Shown one piece after another: positions 12,305 through 26,700 of a stretch of 64,000 nt of DNA. The stretch is from Heliocidaris erythrogramma (Eukaryota; Echinodermata; Echinoidea; Camarodonta; Echinometridae): positions 20,092,615-20,156,614 of the forward strand of contig CM046868.1 of assembly GCA_025617745.1 (NCBI GenBank). Reading direction: 5' to 3'. Each line of letters opens with the position of its first letter. The stretch's first letter is position 1. The position numbers were made by a program, and so were the translations under genes. The notes under the pieces were generated by a model that worked only from the letters and a program-made list of their open reading frames with translations, made no database searches and was not told where the DNA came from.

Positions 12305-14221
12305 TAGGCACAAATCTAACTTGTTTCTTAGTTTACCATTTACAGCCATGGAAACAATTATTAGACCAAGCATGGTTACTGATAGTGTTAGTTTTGTGGT
12401 AAGAAGGAAATAAAATTACATGAAAGCAAGGTATAATTGCTGAAATTTTGTATTCATTCAATGAAATACAAAGACAAATCATTTTTATAATTTTGTGTGC
12501 ATATTATGGTACCCTTATTACAGAAGCTTGGTCTAATAATTTTTTCCAGGGCTGTATAACTTGAATATATATGAAATTATAAGGATACAAGAGCCAGAAG
12601 GTCCATGTATTTATCACTAATTCAACCATTGTTGAAAACTTGTGAGATTTTCATTCATGCAATTTTCATAGGCTAGGCTAGGAAGTGGTTTCTTCACAAG
12701 CATAAGACTGAAAGTGAAATATAAAAACAAAAAAGTAGCTTTATCGCATGAAAGTGCTGAGCCTGAAGATAATTTTTGCTTTTATGTTCCCTCCCATTCA
12801 CACTACTTTTATCTCTTCTATGTTACCTAACATTTCACATTTTTCAAAGTTGTGGATAGGTTTGTTGCACATCCAATTACCATGATAATCATGATAGTGA
12901 TACAAATATTACCTAATGCAAGATAACTTCTGTAGATTTTCCCCAGTATGTGTAAAATTGCTTGGATTATTCTGTCTTGCTGTATGTTTTCTGGAACTTG
13001 ATACCTTCAAAGTGGAATCACATTTCATTTCTAGTTATTTCTAGTTAAGTCCACAAATAAATGAAGCATTTGATGAGAATTGAGATTAAGGAATGCCAAC
13101 TCCATTACCACAGACAGAGTTGATAAAAGAGGTGTGGGGGTGGTAGACTATTTGATATCTCACCTTAGCCTGTGTTTGTGATCTTGTGCTTGCAGGATTG
13201 GCCCAGTGGAGTAAAACTTTTTGAACTCCTGTGTTTATTGTGTTCAGCCAATACACCATAGTGCGATAATGCTAGCCTAGCCCAGAGTGTGTGTGATTCT
13301 CTGTGTGTGTACCCCAGTGCTGTTCTGACTTATGTGTGTGTGTGTATTCTGTTTTCTTAGTGTTTTTTATGTAAACGAGGAGAGAATGAATGCCTGTGCA
13401 CTGGAGCAAAAGCGCAGAGGCTGATTGCTCTACCAGCTCAGGCGCGCTAGTACCATGACACAGGGAGGGCTGGCATAAGAGGGTTCATTGTGTGCTCCCA
13501 AAAACTATTCCATTGAACTAAGTTCAGCGTTAGGCTAGCACTGGCTCCATACTTACATAGCAGGCACAGAACAGCAAAGGGAACAAACACATTGCGTTGG
13601 TACTGTTCTCGATTTGATGCTCGTGCTTTTTTGGATTTGTGGATTTTTATAAATCGTGGACTTGATCAAGTTTTCTAGGATTGTTTCAATTGATTGCATA
13701 TACTTGGATGATGTACTGCATGATATAAAGGTAGATATTTGAGAGACTTTGTTTGATAGTCTTACGCTCTACCATTGGTGGTGTGGTTACCTCCGCAATG
13801 TAGATTGGGTCAATTTGAACAGAGCAACATTGTGCTGTGCATTGGGGTGCTACAGAGAGGGGTCTTTTGCTGTATACTTAATCTGGCACTGTTGTTTGTA
13901 GGTACTGTGAATACATGCAAAATATGACATGCATTATGGGCTTATACTTTATCATGTTCTATTAACAGTTGGTGGATTATGGAATGGAATGTTGTTTGTA
14001 TCTTTATAGTGAAGTTAGACATGTAAATGTATAATTCAGTATTGTTGTGCACTGTTGAGTAACATTCTAAAGAAACCTGAAAACACATGTGTATGATTAC
14101 ATGGGCAATAAATGCAATAACGTGATGTATGAAATGAATTCTTTTCTCGATGTTCATATTTCCTGATATATTACTCAGCCATCTCAACATATTTTTCCAA
14201 ACCTTTTCTTTTCATCTGCAG

Positions 14222-14574
14222 GTTCAAATCCATGGTGATACTGATATTTGGAATGATATAAGAACTTCACCAAATATCGGAAAGATGACTTGGTCAACAT
14301 TTAAGAGATTACTGCTCCATACGTGAGAAGCCACAGATTGTTAATTCTTGTTGCTGAGATTGACTCCGTTAATGGTAGCAACTTCACGACTTTGGTGAAG
14401 AAGTGGCTGGTGCATCTCAAAGTTCCAACAGAAATTCATGGACAAGTGAAATTTGTGGACAACAACCAGAGCGAGGGATTGTTCACCCTAGGCAAAGAGT
14501 CCGTAAGGGCTTTTTGAAGTACCGCATTTACTGTCGTCTCCTGCTAAAACTATGCTCAGGACAGCGGCAGCATC
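14222..14574 (+). other. 5' leader of the FGFR transcript
   Basis: A pyrimidine tract ending in CATCTGCAG at 14213-14221 looks like a splice acceptor, so the leader probably continues into upstream exons. An in-frame TGA at 14515-14517 separates the leader from the coding ATG at 14575. Several out-of-frame upstream ATGs occur, for example in CCATGG at about 14231 and TCATGG at about 14437. The exact transcript start is not visible. Confidence 0.55.
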
Positions 14575-14731
14575 ATGAGTTTGCTGCGTTGTCCGATGGC
14601 ACGTACGGCCATGTTTTCTAGAACTTTTAGTCGTTGTTATCCCCCAAGGACGCTTTGGATTGCAATATTGTGTTTAATGTGCGGTTGGACATTATCATCG
14701 GTTGGAGCAACAACATCTAGAGGACATGAAG
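14575..14731 (+). CDS. FGFR: FGFR exon: signal peptide
   Basis: The exon encodes residues 1-52 plus one base. An arginine-rich N-region of about 26 residues is followed by a hydrophobic core (TLWIAILCLMCGW, 26-38) and a good cleavage context, with SVGA ending at residue 45. This directs the receptor to the secretory pathway. Methionines at residues 8 and 13 are alternative starts that would shorten the long N-region; I chose the first because an in-frame stop lies upstream and no earlier ATG follows it. The donor is G|GTTTGT at 14731/14732. The phase-1 end matches the next exon exactly, joining ...GHE to VPLDAPQN. Confidence 0.88.
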
Positions 14732-17700
14732 GTTTGTATATATGTTTGATTGTTTCTTTTTATCCCTCTCTCCAGAAGTAACAATTGCACTGCCAGCACA
14801 TTGTGTTTATTGTTGTAATGTCATAGAGGATTTTCAAATTGTGTTTTTGTCTTTGATTTTACTAGTGTTTTTTGCTACTGTTTTTTGCTACTGTTTTGAG
14901 ATCATTTTGAATTGAGAAAAAATTTAATTTGGTATCAGTTACATGTATGATTGGTTTAATGTAATCAGATTTTTACACTTTCCTGTTTTTGTCATGCATT
15001 TATCTTCTTTGACATCTGAAATTGCAATATTTGTATTATTTCATCTGTAGTTTAGACCAAAGTAACATCATCATGTACACAAATAAGTAATGTTTTCATC
15101 TCTTAGTTTCCAAAATAAAAGTGTTTTAAAAAAAGATTTACAAGAAGAATCCATTTTCTCTTTAGAAATGATCACATGGATGTACACTCAGAAATGTTTT
15201 AATGGTGTACATGTACGAGTGATTTATGAGAGTTCTAAAGAAAGTTTTAGCTGCCTGTTGAGTTTGAATTTATTCTATTTCTCAGATACACAATTTGTTG
15301 AACAAAGAAAAATTATTTGATCACATTCACTACTGTATTATTAGATTCATTACCAATGAGAGAAATGAAAAAGCTGTAAACTAATCCCAGAAAGGCCAGA
15401 ATATTCTTCAAATTGTTCAATTCGATAACATGTCATACTTCTTTAAAACATTTGAAATAAATTTTACACGATAAATTCTACAAAATAAAGAAAATCAGAG
15501 AAATCCTGTGAAACTGATAATAGAGGAGGCTTGGAGGGTATGTGTACTCTTGTAATTGGGACTGAACAGGGGATATGAGCCAATTTTTATGGTGGGACGC
15601 CACAAATTGAATTCTGACAATTTTCTGCTCCCCAAAGCCCTGGAGGAAACATCAGAAACCAATCACCAGCTGTCCCCATCCGTTTGGGGTAGGCAACCAA
15701 CCAACCAGCCAGCCAGTCGGCCAGTCAGTCTGCTAGCCAGCCGGCTTGGCCTGGCCAGCCCTCCATCTCCAGCCCCTTAATAGCAACCCCATGTTCAGCT
15801 TCACCTTTTCTTCTCTTTTATAATTCATGCCTTGTTGGCTTGCGTTTCCAGTCGCTGTCTCACTTGGGGAATGGCTCTATGCTTGGGGTGTAACATCGTC
15901 ACTTGATGGACTCCCAGTGGAGTTAGGCTCATTACCACAACTCGGCAGATAGCTTGCTTCTACATGTACATCCTATTCATCAAATTGCTTACTGAAAAAG
16001 TCATACGCTTAGCAATTAAAAATATTCTCAGTAAGGCAAGCAAAAGGTGGACTAGAAATGTACATTTATCAAGTTAAAACACAGTTGCCTTCTGTCTTTT
16101 GATAGGCCTAAGTATTTTATTAATGTGCCTTATTTTAGTTTCATTTAATTGTTTAAAAAGTAGGGCTAGACATTCTGGAAATTAATCGCCTTTGTATGCT
16201 ACAAGCAGAATCAATCAACTGACGTCTAACTCGTAAGTGTTTCCCTGTCGGGATGAAAATGGAAATGACTTCTCAACGTCTAAGAGCTTTATTTTCTGTC
16301 TTTTATGTTTTTGTGTAGTTCATGCATGTTGATATCTAGTTTTAGAAAAAAATGGAAATAAAAAAAATGTATTTCTTTAGGGTGAAAATTCCATTTTTAG
16401 CAAATTAAAATCCTTTCATCTAATGTAATTCTACACTGTAAACTAAACAACCTACAACATAACCTGAAAATGACTTTGGAATTTGATGGAATATTCTTCA
16501 TGTTCATATTCAGAAATGCATTTCTTTCTTCTATTTTTTTAAAATGCTAGATGACTCACTCAAACTTTTTTTTTTTCTCCAAATGGCCTCCCTTGTTGCG
16601 TCCAACAATGCTAGACTATTACTCTCTTCCTACAAGCAGAGTATTGTAGAATTTAGGATACAAACAATATATCCCATGCTGCTTGGTTTCCACCCTACAC
16701 GCCCAGTTTTATTTTATATCATCTCTGTAACTTTCAATTGTTTTCCATTGGAACAGCAGGCAATCCAGACCATATATGAATTTCTCAATTTAAAAATGAA
16801 AAATATAAAGTTAAAATTGGAATGCCTCATACTTAGTCATAAAAATGCATCATGTGCACAATTATCTCCTACCATCTTTCCTGACAAAAGTGCTGAAATT
16901 TGGTCAATATTTGTTTTTTATTCATTTCTCATGTTTACATTTGGGGCCATTAAAACAACCAGAAGAAACTTTTCTGTTACTTGTAGGCTGACAAGTACTT
17001 TAGAAAAATGGTAATATTTGAAGGGAAACGTTTCAATTTTGGATAGATTTTTAAGTTTGCAAGTGTCATTACAGCCATGTACAGATCATGCTGGTCACTA
17101 TGATTGTAAACAAAGTGATAATTTATGTTTCTGAGTAACATGCAAAGATACCAGTATTATATGAGGTTGCAGGACTTGTCCGTTTCTTTTTTATGTACCA
17201 TTGTCTAGACTAGCATGTAACCTTCCTACTGTCAGATAATATAGTCCTAAAGCAAGAGATGTAAGCCTACAAATAACTTGTTATTTTTAACTCATTTTCT
17301 ATAACCTTCAGACTGACTAGATAGTAGATAGTCTTGCTGAGCAAGAAGTAAGGCCAGCTTTACAATCTCTGCCCCTCTCTGTAAATATACTCTACCTGAC
17401 CCTCTCTGGAGAGATAAAGTGATAAACTCAATAAACCAAGGAGGTACTTCTGCAATCACATTGCACCTGCTGTCCAAAGTCCTCAAACTTCCCTTTGATA
17501 GATGCAGTAAACCATGCAAATATACAGCACTGCAGCCCTTTTGTAGCCGAACATGGATTTGTGTGTGTGGGCCTATGGTTGTTAGACCCGGATCCAAGCA
17601 CAATTCCCCACAGTGGATGGAGGCTTACCTAGGTTTTCAATGTACTTATTTTTTGCTACATAAAAATGTGAATCTAGCCTTGAAGTTATATTGTGAATTG

Positions 17701-20700
17701 TGATAAACATGTTTTTCTCAGTAGACAGCTATAAGGGCATAAATGTTGGTGTGAATGTAGCGATACTGTTACATGTGTTACTTTGTGCTCATTTTCGTCG
17801 CAGTAAGTCATAAATAAAGGGCTTACATATACATTGAAACTGGAGAAAAAGTTCAGCCCACAGGCAAAATATGGTCATTCTTATAATCTGCATCTTGCAA
17901 TTTAAACAGGAGCATGGGCTCTACAGTATTTAAATTTAGGTGATAGAGAGGAATAATTTTGCTTTAGGCTAAAATGTTTCACATGGAGGTGCACGGCCGG
18001 TTGTGACCAAACCAAGCAAGATATGGACTATTATTAGGATTAATCGATGCTTCCAAAGTATTTAAATATTTGCAATGCAAGGATAGAAAGAAACATTTAA
18101 TTTTCAGTAGGATGAGTGCTGCCCTAAACATACACAGTCATCTAACAAGAAACTCTCTCACTCATTAGGCGATTGGTAGCTTTTCTGCAAAAGTTCAAAT
18201 ATCAAAGAATTTGATCAATGATGAGAGAATTATTTTCAATCCCAATAGCCTTCACAAAGAAGATACAGACTAAATTGGACTTATTATCCAGTCTGTCTCC
18301 TGAAAGGGCATTTTTGGTGCCAGCTTTGCAGTGGGATAGTAACAATAACCCAGCAGTTGGGCTGTTTTCCCTTGCTTTCGTGCTCTGTCCACAACAAAAT
18401 AAGTTGTTTTCTTTGAATGCAAGTCATTGGGGCCTATAATTGATTTTGTTGGACCCACCTATTGAATGTGCTCACTGGAGAGTTTTCAGGAGGCTAATGA
18501 TACCCGTTAATCAGCAATCCTGGACTCATTTTCAGAAGCTCCTCACTGTCCCTTTTGTGTCTCATCCCTCTGCCTCATTCTAGCGAGACAATAGCTCCAA
18601 TTGAAGTCCTTTTTATATGCTTGACTTTAGAATCAGCTTTGTGTACTATTTTTCTCCATGTCTCTCTGGGCAGTAACCAGGCTACTGTGGTATGTAACAA
18701 CAGTCAGTTGTTTGGAACCACCTATACCCTTTCATCAGTTTTGAAAAACCTTAAACTTATTCTCAAAATAGCAAATTTTCTCGATCTTTATGTAATTGAA
18801 AAAAGAAAAGAAAGAAGAAACCACTTCTGAGTAATACTGTAAACATTTGCCTTCTTTATGAAGGGAAAGGAAGTTTGTAATGTAGGCCTACATGTATGTA
18901 TCTGGTAGTCAAACAAATGAGGTCACTATGAAATTAATGGAAGGCAGGACTTGGTTTTTGATTAAAACTTTATTCCTGATAAGAAAGTGATAGTGGGAAT
19001 AATACATGATTTAAACTTTCAGTCGTACTTTCCTCGCGTTGTATGTCATAAATGTCGATATTTTTTCCAGTATTTTACAGCGTAAAATTGCTACATGTAC
19101 ATCAGTGTTGATGTGATTATCATTTGCAGGATAGTAAATTTTGAGTTCTTGTGAAGTTATGACTTTCTTCTAGTATATAGGCTTCCAATTGCTATTGAGA
19201 TATACATGGGCTATTGATTTAGAGTGTAGTGTTAGAACTAAGAAAAGCACATCCTTCATGCTTGCCTCATACATGTATTACACATTGCATCCATCAGTGT
19301 ATTCTCTTTCCCTTTCTCTCCCTGTCTCTCTTTCTTTTTCTCTCTCTTGCTTTTTTTTCATTTCTCCCTGGACTTGCTTCTTCAGTGCCCACATCCCAAC
19401 AAGACTAGTGTGTAGACCTCTTCCTCCTTCCCTCTCACTCCATCTCCTTACCCCAAGAAAATGGGTCTTAGGAAGCCTGGCTCCTGCCCGCGGGTAAGAT
19501 TGGCTCACAATGGAGAACTAAAGGGAACTTGAACCCACACCTTCCCCCGTTTTCTTTGATCTCCAAGAGTCCTGTGAATGTTGAGGCAAGGTCAGGCCTT
19601 TGTGCGTCTTTCACAGAGCCCTTTCATCCGGTGTTAAGTGCGAGAATTCTCAATCCACAAAACTTCTCCTTTCTCGCCTTCCCTCCTTTCACAGTAAATC
19701 AGAATTCAGCTGGCCTCGCTTTTGAAGGGAGAAAAATGAACTCCATGAAAGAAACAGAAAATGGGAAAGAAAAGATTATTTGGCGGGTTCTCAGTTGAAA
19801 ATAAACCCCATTAAGATGTTGTTACAGTCTAAAGGTTGGATTTGTGGAAATAAATACCCTTGCTTGGGCTGAAAGAAGACGTAAATGGTATCTTTTATGA
19901 TTAAGCCACCAGGGGAAAATTGAAAGAGAGAATGGATACTAGGTAACGATCAGTTTTCAATTGATAATTTAGAATTAGATACTGTTGTTTGCAAGTGCTC
20001 AATATTTGCTCAGGAACTTATTTTTCACCAATTTTTTGTGGACTCCCTTTTTGAGAAGTTTGATAATCGGTCAAAGAGCTCGCATTGAAATGTTCAAATC
20101 AACATGTCTGAAAAGAGAAATGGTAGCATTTCTGCCAAGGCTTTCATTTATTCTAGGAGAAAACCTGCTAATTGAGTGAAATTTTTCCAAGTTCCCCACT
20201 TTCCCACAATATCAGTGAAAGCCCTGCATTGAAATTCATCATTCACTAAGTCTTTATTTTTATTGCAGGAGATTTATGAAGACATGGGATAGTTGGAGAG
20301 TAGCTAGGGATTTAGATTGCAACAGTTTTGATGAGGATTCTGGTCAGCTGCCATTCACTTGTTTCCTTGCTCTGATAATAAATAACCAAAAATAAATTCA
20401 TACCACCCCTCACATAAGTTATATGGCGCGGTATTGTACTTGGTAACAAAAACATTGGACACTTTTCTTTGTTAATAACTCAAAACTTAGAAGTCGTATC
20501 TGACCGAGGTTTTCACATTGTAAAGTTGAATGATGTCAAATTTATTTGGAATAAGTTTTGTGAAATTTCCTTCATTAAAATTCTTAAAATAATGCTCTGA
20601 ATATATATTTCGATTTTCACTTTTTGAAAAATTGAGACCTCAAAAATTCAGAGCACAACAATGGCCATTGTACACTGCAGCTGAAATTCCAGAGCACCTC

Positions 20701-23700
20701 TTTTAACCCACAGTCATGAATCATTAATGACACTGGATAGCAAAATGTTGGCAGAAAATGACAGGGGTGATACAATATGGCAATTTTTGTGTTCTGAATT
20801 AATTACTGACTCACAAAGGTTTTGAGGTTTCAATTTTTCAAAAAGTGAAATCTGATTAAATATTCAGGGCTTTATTTTAAAAACATTAAAGAAATTTCAC
20901 AAAACTTATTCCAAATAATTTGACATCCTTCAACTTTACAATATGAAAACCTCAGTCAGATACAAGTTTTGAGTTATTAACAAACAAAAGTGTCAAATTT
21001 TGTGTGTTGGAGCAAATGGGGGAGTTGTCCGCAACTACATCACAGTGACATTATCTATTCGGCCAATTTGAAATTCCCATATATAGTGATTACAACTTTC
21101 AAAAATCCTCTTTTCTTTCTTTCAGAGCAACTTGCAATTAATTTTGGATTCCCCTTCAAGTACACTTTCTCTAGAAAGGCCTATAGTTCAAGGCAGCAAT
21201 CACCTGAGCTTTACTAAGTAAAGACTAATTTAAGGCCAATCAGCCAAGCTACATGTATTTGAGTTCAAATGCAATTACTGAGGTTATGCTTGCTTTATTG
21301 TAACTGTAACTATCTATTTGAAAGCAATTACAAGCTTGAACTTACATGTATATTGAAAAGAAGGTTGGACTCTTTTTAATATGATTAAGATCCTGGCAGA
21401 GATATGGCAGTGGGTATCAAGATCATAGGAATACAAAGCATTTGAAGTACATGTGCCAATGCTGGAATGTTGTTAAACCATGGTTAGACCTAATTACAGT
21501 AGGTCCCTTCTTCCCTGGCACAATTAGTTAAGGGTGGTGTTGCACTTTTTTTATTGGGATTAGATCTCTAGGAGTGATAAGGGTAACTTGCTCATCAGTG
21601 GAAAGATGTGAATCTTGAAACACACACTCTCCAACTTTGGATTACACCCTTTTATTCCCCCATTGCGTGACATGGGACTGCCTTTGTAATATAGCATGAT
21701 TGTTCTATGATAGATGTGTCAATTCTCATGAGATGTGTTTGACGATCTGGAAATGGTGCATTAATACATTACATTAGGAAGTAGGAGCGATGAACTTGAC
21801 GTCATTTCAAACGAGCGTGACAACATTCCAGAATCCTGAACAACTTCCATTTTTACTCCATTAGATTATGCAGGTTTGGGTAAAGGTGTTCACCATGCTC
21901 AAAGTACCTTTGAACTTCTATGTCATCTGCGAGAGCGAAAAGGATGTTAAGTTAACAATGTCATGTAAAAGTATGAGTTAATGCCCTTCTGGCTGTCGGC
22001 AGACGATGTGTTCTGTATTTCAAGTTCATCTGGTGATGCTAATATATCCCTTTAATCGAAGAAGGGGTTGTCCTGTGCACAGACAATTTTATCAGGGGAG
22101 ACAAAGCATAGGGAGTGTACTTTCTGGGGTGTAAATGATATGTGATTCATCAAATCTTGACAGGTACACAGATGTCGTAACTCAATTTTTTTTCGTCCCC
22201 TCCCTTGGCGGGGTGGGATAATTCCACTTCAGACAAATCTTTTGAATTGATGAAGAGATAACCATGTCACTCATGTAGCATGGACCTACTTGTAGTCAAG
22301 TAATAAAGCCTTGGCTAGCCATCTTGAAGTTGTCATGGAGAGTACCTGTATGAAAGAGAGATAGAGAGAGAGAGAAGAGAAGAGAAAAGAACAGGTGAAA
22401 AGCCTACATGGGATAGAATCAAACCTTTGTACTTTTGCCTTTCAACTTCATGTGATTCTAACCACACAAAACTGAAAACCTTGTTCATAGTGGAACATGC
22501 TGGATGTACATGTAGCACTTATGACCAGAGGATTCTGGGGCCATATTCTGAAAACTATGTTAACTTTTATGTTAGTAAAATGATGTTAATTGTCATAACA
22601 AATCAAAATCAGGACAAGTCATTGGTTAATGATTGCGCAAAGATGGCTGTGCCAGCATAAAGTTAACAGAGACATCTGCGCAAGCACCAATGATTAGTGT
22701 TTATTGCGCCGCAATTTCAATTTGTTATGACAATTAACATAGTTTTCCTTAACATAAAAGATAGCATAGTTTTCAGAATACCGCCCCTGGTTACATCAGA
22801 GATTTGAGCATGATCTAAAAACACTTTTGACTTTGATTTGTGAAGGGGGGATAGAGAAGTAGAGAAAAAGGCAAGTCTCTTTTGGGACCGGGAATGATCA
22901 AATGTCCATGCTTATTGATATTTGTAGTTAACAAATATTCTGTTAATTTTGCGGGTTGATACCAGACGATAGAATTAGAACCCCCCCCCCCAAAAAAAAA
23001 GAAAACAAACAATGTTTATGATATGTATTATCACTGAAAAATAAAGTGTAGAAAAGGATTCAATGGTATGATTTCTGGATCCCAATGTTAAGGAAATGAC
23101 ATGCTAAAAAAAAAAAAAAAAAAAAGAAGATGATGGTGTGAGAAAGTGAGATAAGTAGCATATAGATAGAGATAAAAGGTGATCAAGCTAGAAATCCACT
23201 GACTGGGGATGTTTGACAGGACATCCAAACTGGAGGATCATTTCTGACACATTTCATTTTGGAGCTGCGGAGGCACAAGGGAAATGAACCTTCGTGATCA
23301 TCCAGAAATCAAATTCTAAGTCTTGGATTCGAAGGAGAGTGTGATAGAAAGAGGTAATCCAGGTCACAGACACTCGACTGTGCCGAAATATGACTTCCCC
23401 CTCAGACAAAACGGTGGCGAATCTCATAGTATTTCAGATTGGATCCTCCACGTCTGGTGCTGAAATGTGACTCACACCAAATGGGTAGGGTGGGACTCAA
23501 GTAAAGGTGTGCTGGGTTTGCAGCATTATTCTGGTCAGTGACCTTGTCAAGTCTTGTGAAATGTCTGAACTCTGACCTTTTTTCTTTGTAATGGGTAACC
23601 TTCCTGCCAGAGGAATGTCTTGGGATGGAATGTGTGGTTGAGCTTCTTGAAGGTTGTTCCTTATAAAATGCATGATGGAGGAGGTGGTTTCAAGGGAAAT

Positions 23701-26700
23701 ACAAGTTGAAGGACCACACCCATTACAGTGTGACTGCCATAAAAGCAGGAACTTTCACCATATGAAAATTTTGTTAGAATTATGAACAACAGTCTTTTTC
23801 ATGGCAAGAAAATATTGTGTATCACAAAAATTCAAATTTTCTCAATTGTGATTCAGCTATTTTGCAATATGAAACTTTTGCAAATCTCAAAAATATTTTT
23901 GAATTTAAATTTGCAAATGTTTCATGAAGGCAAAAGTTTCTTTGTAAAGTATATGAAGTTGCTAAATCCCCAACTACGTAGAAACCACTACTTATACTGT
24001 GCTCTGGTAAGTGAAAGTTTGTATCATATATCTCTGTTTTAGGCCTACATACATGTAGGCTACATTTTTGCTCTGTAGCATTGTGAATCACACATCACTG
24101 TACTTTAGTGGATTTAAACTTCAGTAAGTTCAGACAATGTATTTGTGTCTGACTAGACTTTCATTTATTATTTAGGCCTCCTTGTTTGACATCATGTGCA
24201 TGTCTAGATTTGACTTCAGATACAATGTATTTGTGTCTGACTAGACTTCCAAGTTCCATTTATTATTTAGGCTTACTTGTTTGGCATCACACGCAGGTCC
24301 TCCTATGATGATACAAGATTTCTGCTAATCTGAACTTGTAAAGATCTACTTCAAGATTAATGCTGTGTCTAGACTTGATGTGACCACATTTGTCAGTCAA
24401 TCTCCACGGGGTTCTTTGAACCAGATAGACTGGAAAAGGCTGATTGTTTTTGTTATATTAGAGTTACGGAATCAATTTTACCAGATTGTAATTAGATCAG
24501 AACTGGCCTTTTAAATACTGGACACATAATTTTACTTGTCCCCAGTTAAAAGACTTACTTATAGGCCCTATACTGCTATACATCATTTTAGTAAGTTGTT
24601 TAGAAGACTCATTGTGCATGCTTTATAGTAGGGTTTTCGTTTTCTTCCTAATAAGCAATAAGGCTAAATGAGGATTTAGCACCACGGATACTATGGAACC
24701 ACATGTAAGCTTAGCCCACTTTTTGTTCACATTGCATTTTACCAAAGGTAAAGGGAGATACAGGACTAAAACTGCATATGAGAACATAAACAACAAAAAA
24801 TAGTCGGGGGTAAGGTTAGTACCAGGTTAACAAAATCAAGTGTAAAAAGCCTATAAGTGGTGTTAGTATCATCAGGGAGGTACAAGGCAAGCTTGCCTAG
24901 TACCTCCTGGGTATGATGGACTATGTAGGGTGACATATGGGTGCTACACATGTATGTCTAGTTCCTTTCTATAGAGTGCACTACAAGCCCCCAAGAATCA
25001 ATAATGCAAGTTGTTTTCCTTCTTAAATCATACTGCTTCTGAAAATACGCTAGTGATAATAATGCCAGCTATCGGCTGAAAGCAAAGAGTGAGCCATTTT
25101 GGTTGCGATACTTTATTGTGTTGGACCGGACTTGCCTCAGTCCAAGCTTTGCTTTCATTTTATTTCTTGTTGCCTCATTTTTTGACCCCCCCCCCCCCCG
25201 GTTTTTCTATTTCTATTGTGACAAAACATATTCTCGATGACGGTGACAGGGAGAGAATGAAAGAGAAAGAGAGAGGGGGGGGGCCACATTTTTTTCGACT
25301 GATTGTTACAGAAGTTCTTTCAATTCATTGAAAAGCCTTGCAGTGCAGAGAGCTCTCACTGGGTGCTCGTACTTTTTGCATTGAAAATTGTGAAATAGAT
25401 AAATGGCAGGCGCACAAAAGGTGCAAAGGGAAAGAAGTGAAAAATATCAGTCTGTGTGGTCGCTGGACCAAAAAGGTCAGGGCTTGGGCTAATCACAATT
25501 TTCTTTTGATCCTACTCGATGTTCAATAGTTCCAAAATAGGAGAAATTACAAAATGTTTTGTTCATTTTTTATGTTGTAACCGCAGACCTATCTGCACTG
25601 TTCTCAATAGAGATCCAGTGATGGGTCAGGAAATATAGCAACTGGAAACGGGGTATTCTAGGCTATTATTGACTGCATTGCAAGGCCTGTAGGACAGTGT
25701 AGTAAGCTTTTAAACCTGAAAGGCTGAATACAGTGCAGTTGTAATCCAAGATTTTTGAGATCCATTTTTTTTTTGTATAGCAGTGAGAAAGAAAAAGATT
25801 GCATATGGTGGTAGAGGATTGCTTTTTGTCTGTGTATTGAAGCTGGGAGGGAGGCCAAATCAATTTCATTTTTTTTTAAGGACAGAAAATTGTGGAGGGG
25901 TTGGAAATTGAGAAGAAAATTGCTTGAAAATACAAAGAAAATGCAAGCTAGCTTTAGGGGAAACTCATTTATCTTGTTAGACTACTGGGATTCTTGATTA
26001 GCAATAGGTATGGGTGTAATGTTTAAGATTATTGCTGTAGGACTGTCTATAGGGGAATGAATTCCATATCTTTCCTTCTGTTGTACCATACTCGAAATCA
26101 TATATATACATTTACAGAACTATACGGCATCTGGTGAATTCAGAAGTGCCTCATTTAAATTTAATCCTGGAAAGTGAGAGAATACATATAAGTACATCTT
26201 GAAATATGTAATGTAAATAATCCTAAGAAATAATCCTAAGAAGAAAGGTCTTCAGTGTAGGCGAGGAACATTTCAAAAAGTTTACTAAATATAAATACTA
26301 AATTTCAAAAATTTCAAAATCACATAAAAAGGAAAGAGAGGGAATGAAGAAAGTTTGAAATGATGCAAGAAGGGGAGATGCCTTAATTGAAAGAAAAGAG
26401 GGGAGGTGCCTTTAAAGTTGCCAGTGTTAAATTTTAATGACAATATTCCTAGTGAAATAATAGGGGAGATATAATCAGCAAGAAGTGCACTTTATTCTAG
26501 ATCTTATCAGAGATATTGAAGAAGAAAACACATTCATCATCCTTTTTTTTTTCTTGGTTGAATTTCCTCTCAGCAGTGTGTTTTTTTCAAAATGGATTTT
26601 ATAGGCAATCCATCAAGCAGGATTTAAATGCTTTATTACAAATAACAGTCCTACATTGACTGCACGCAGGCATTCCTTCTTTGGCACAAGGAGAATGGGT

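Larger units (their letters stand above)
1..14221. other. Non-coding region upstream of the FGFR start-codon exon
   Basis: No exon, RNA gene or convincing promoter is recognised here. Open frames are short and look random. Because position 14221 looks like a splice acceptor, part of this region is probably an intron following one or more non-coding first exons that I cannot locate. It holds simple repeats and one foldback element listed separately. The rest is AT-rich unique-looking sequence. Confidence 0.6.

Noticed and set aside
13421..13454. Minus-strand CTGAGCTGGTAGAGC resembles a tRNA D-arm/A box
   Set aside because: No matching T-arm/B box (GGTTCGA-type) or acceptor stem at the right distance. 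At most it is a chance match or a decayed tRNA-derived SINE head.
14323..14517. Open frame before the signal peptide exon considered as an N-terminal extension of FGFR
   Set aside because: It ends in an in-frame TGA before the ATG at 14575 and begins without an ATG. It is leader sequence.
16544..17014. 156-codon open frame in intron 1
   Set aside because: AT-rich, no recognisable domain, no splice or codon-usage support. Most likely chance.
17292..17603. Minus-strand 103-codon open frame
   Set aside because: No known motif, and overlapped by an equally open + frame. Treated as chance.
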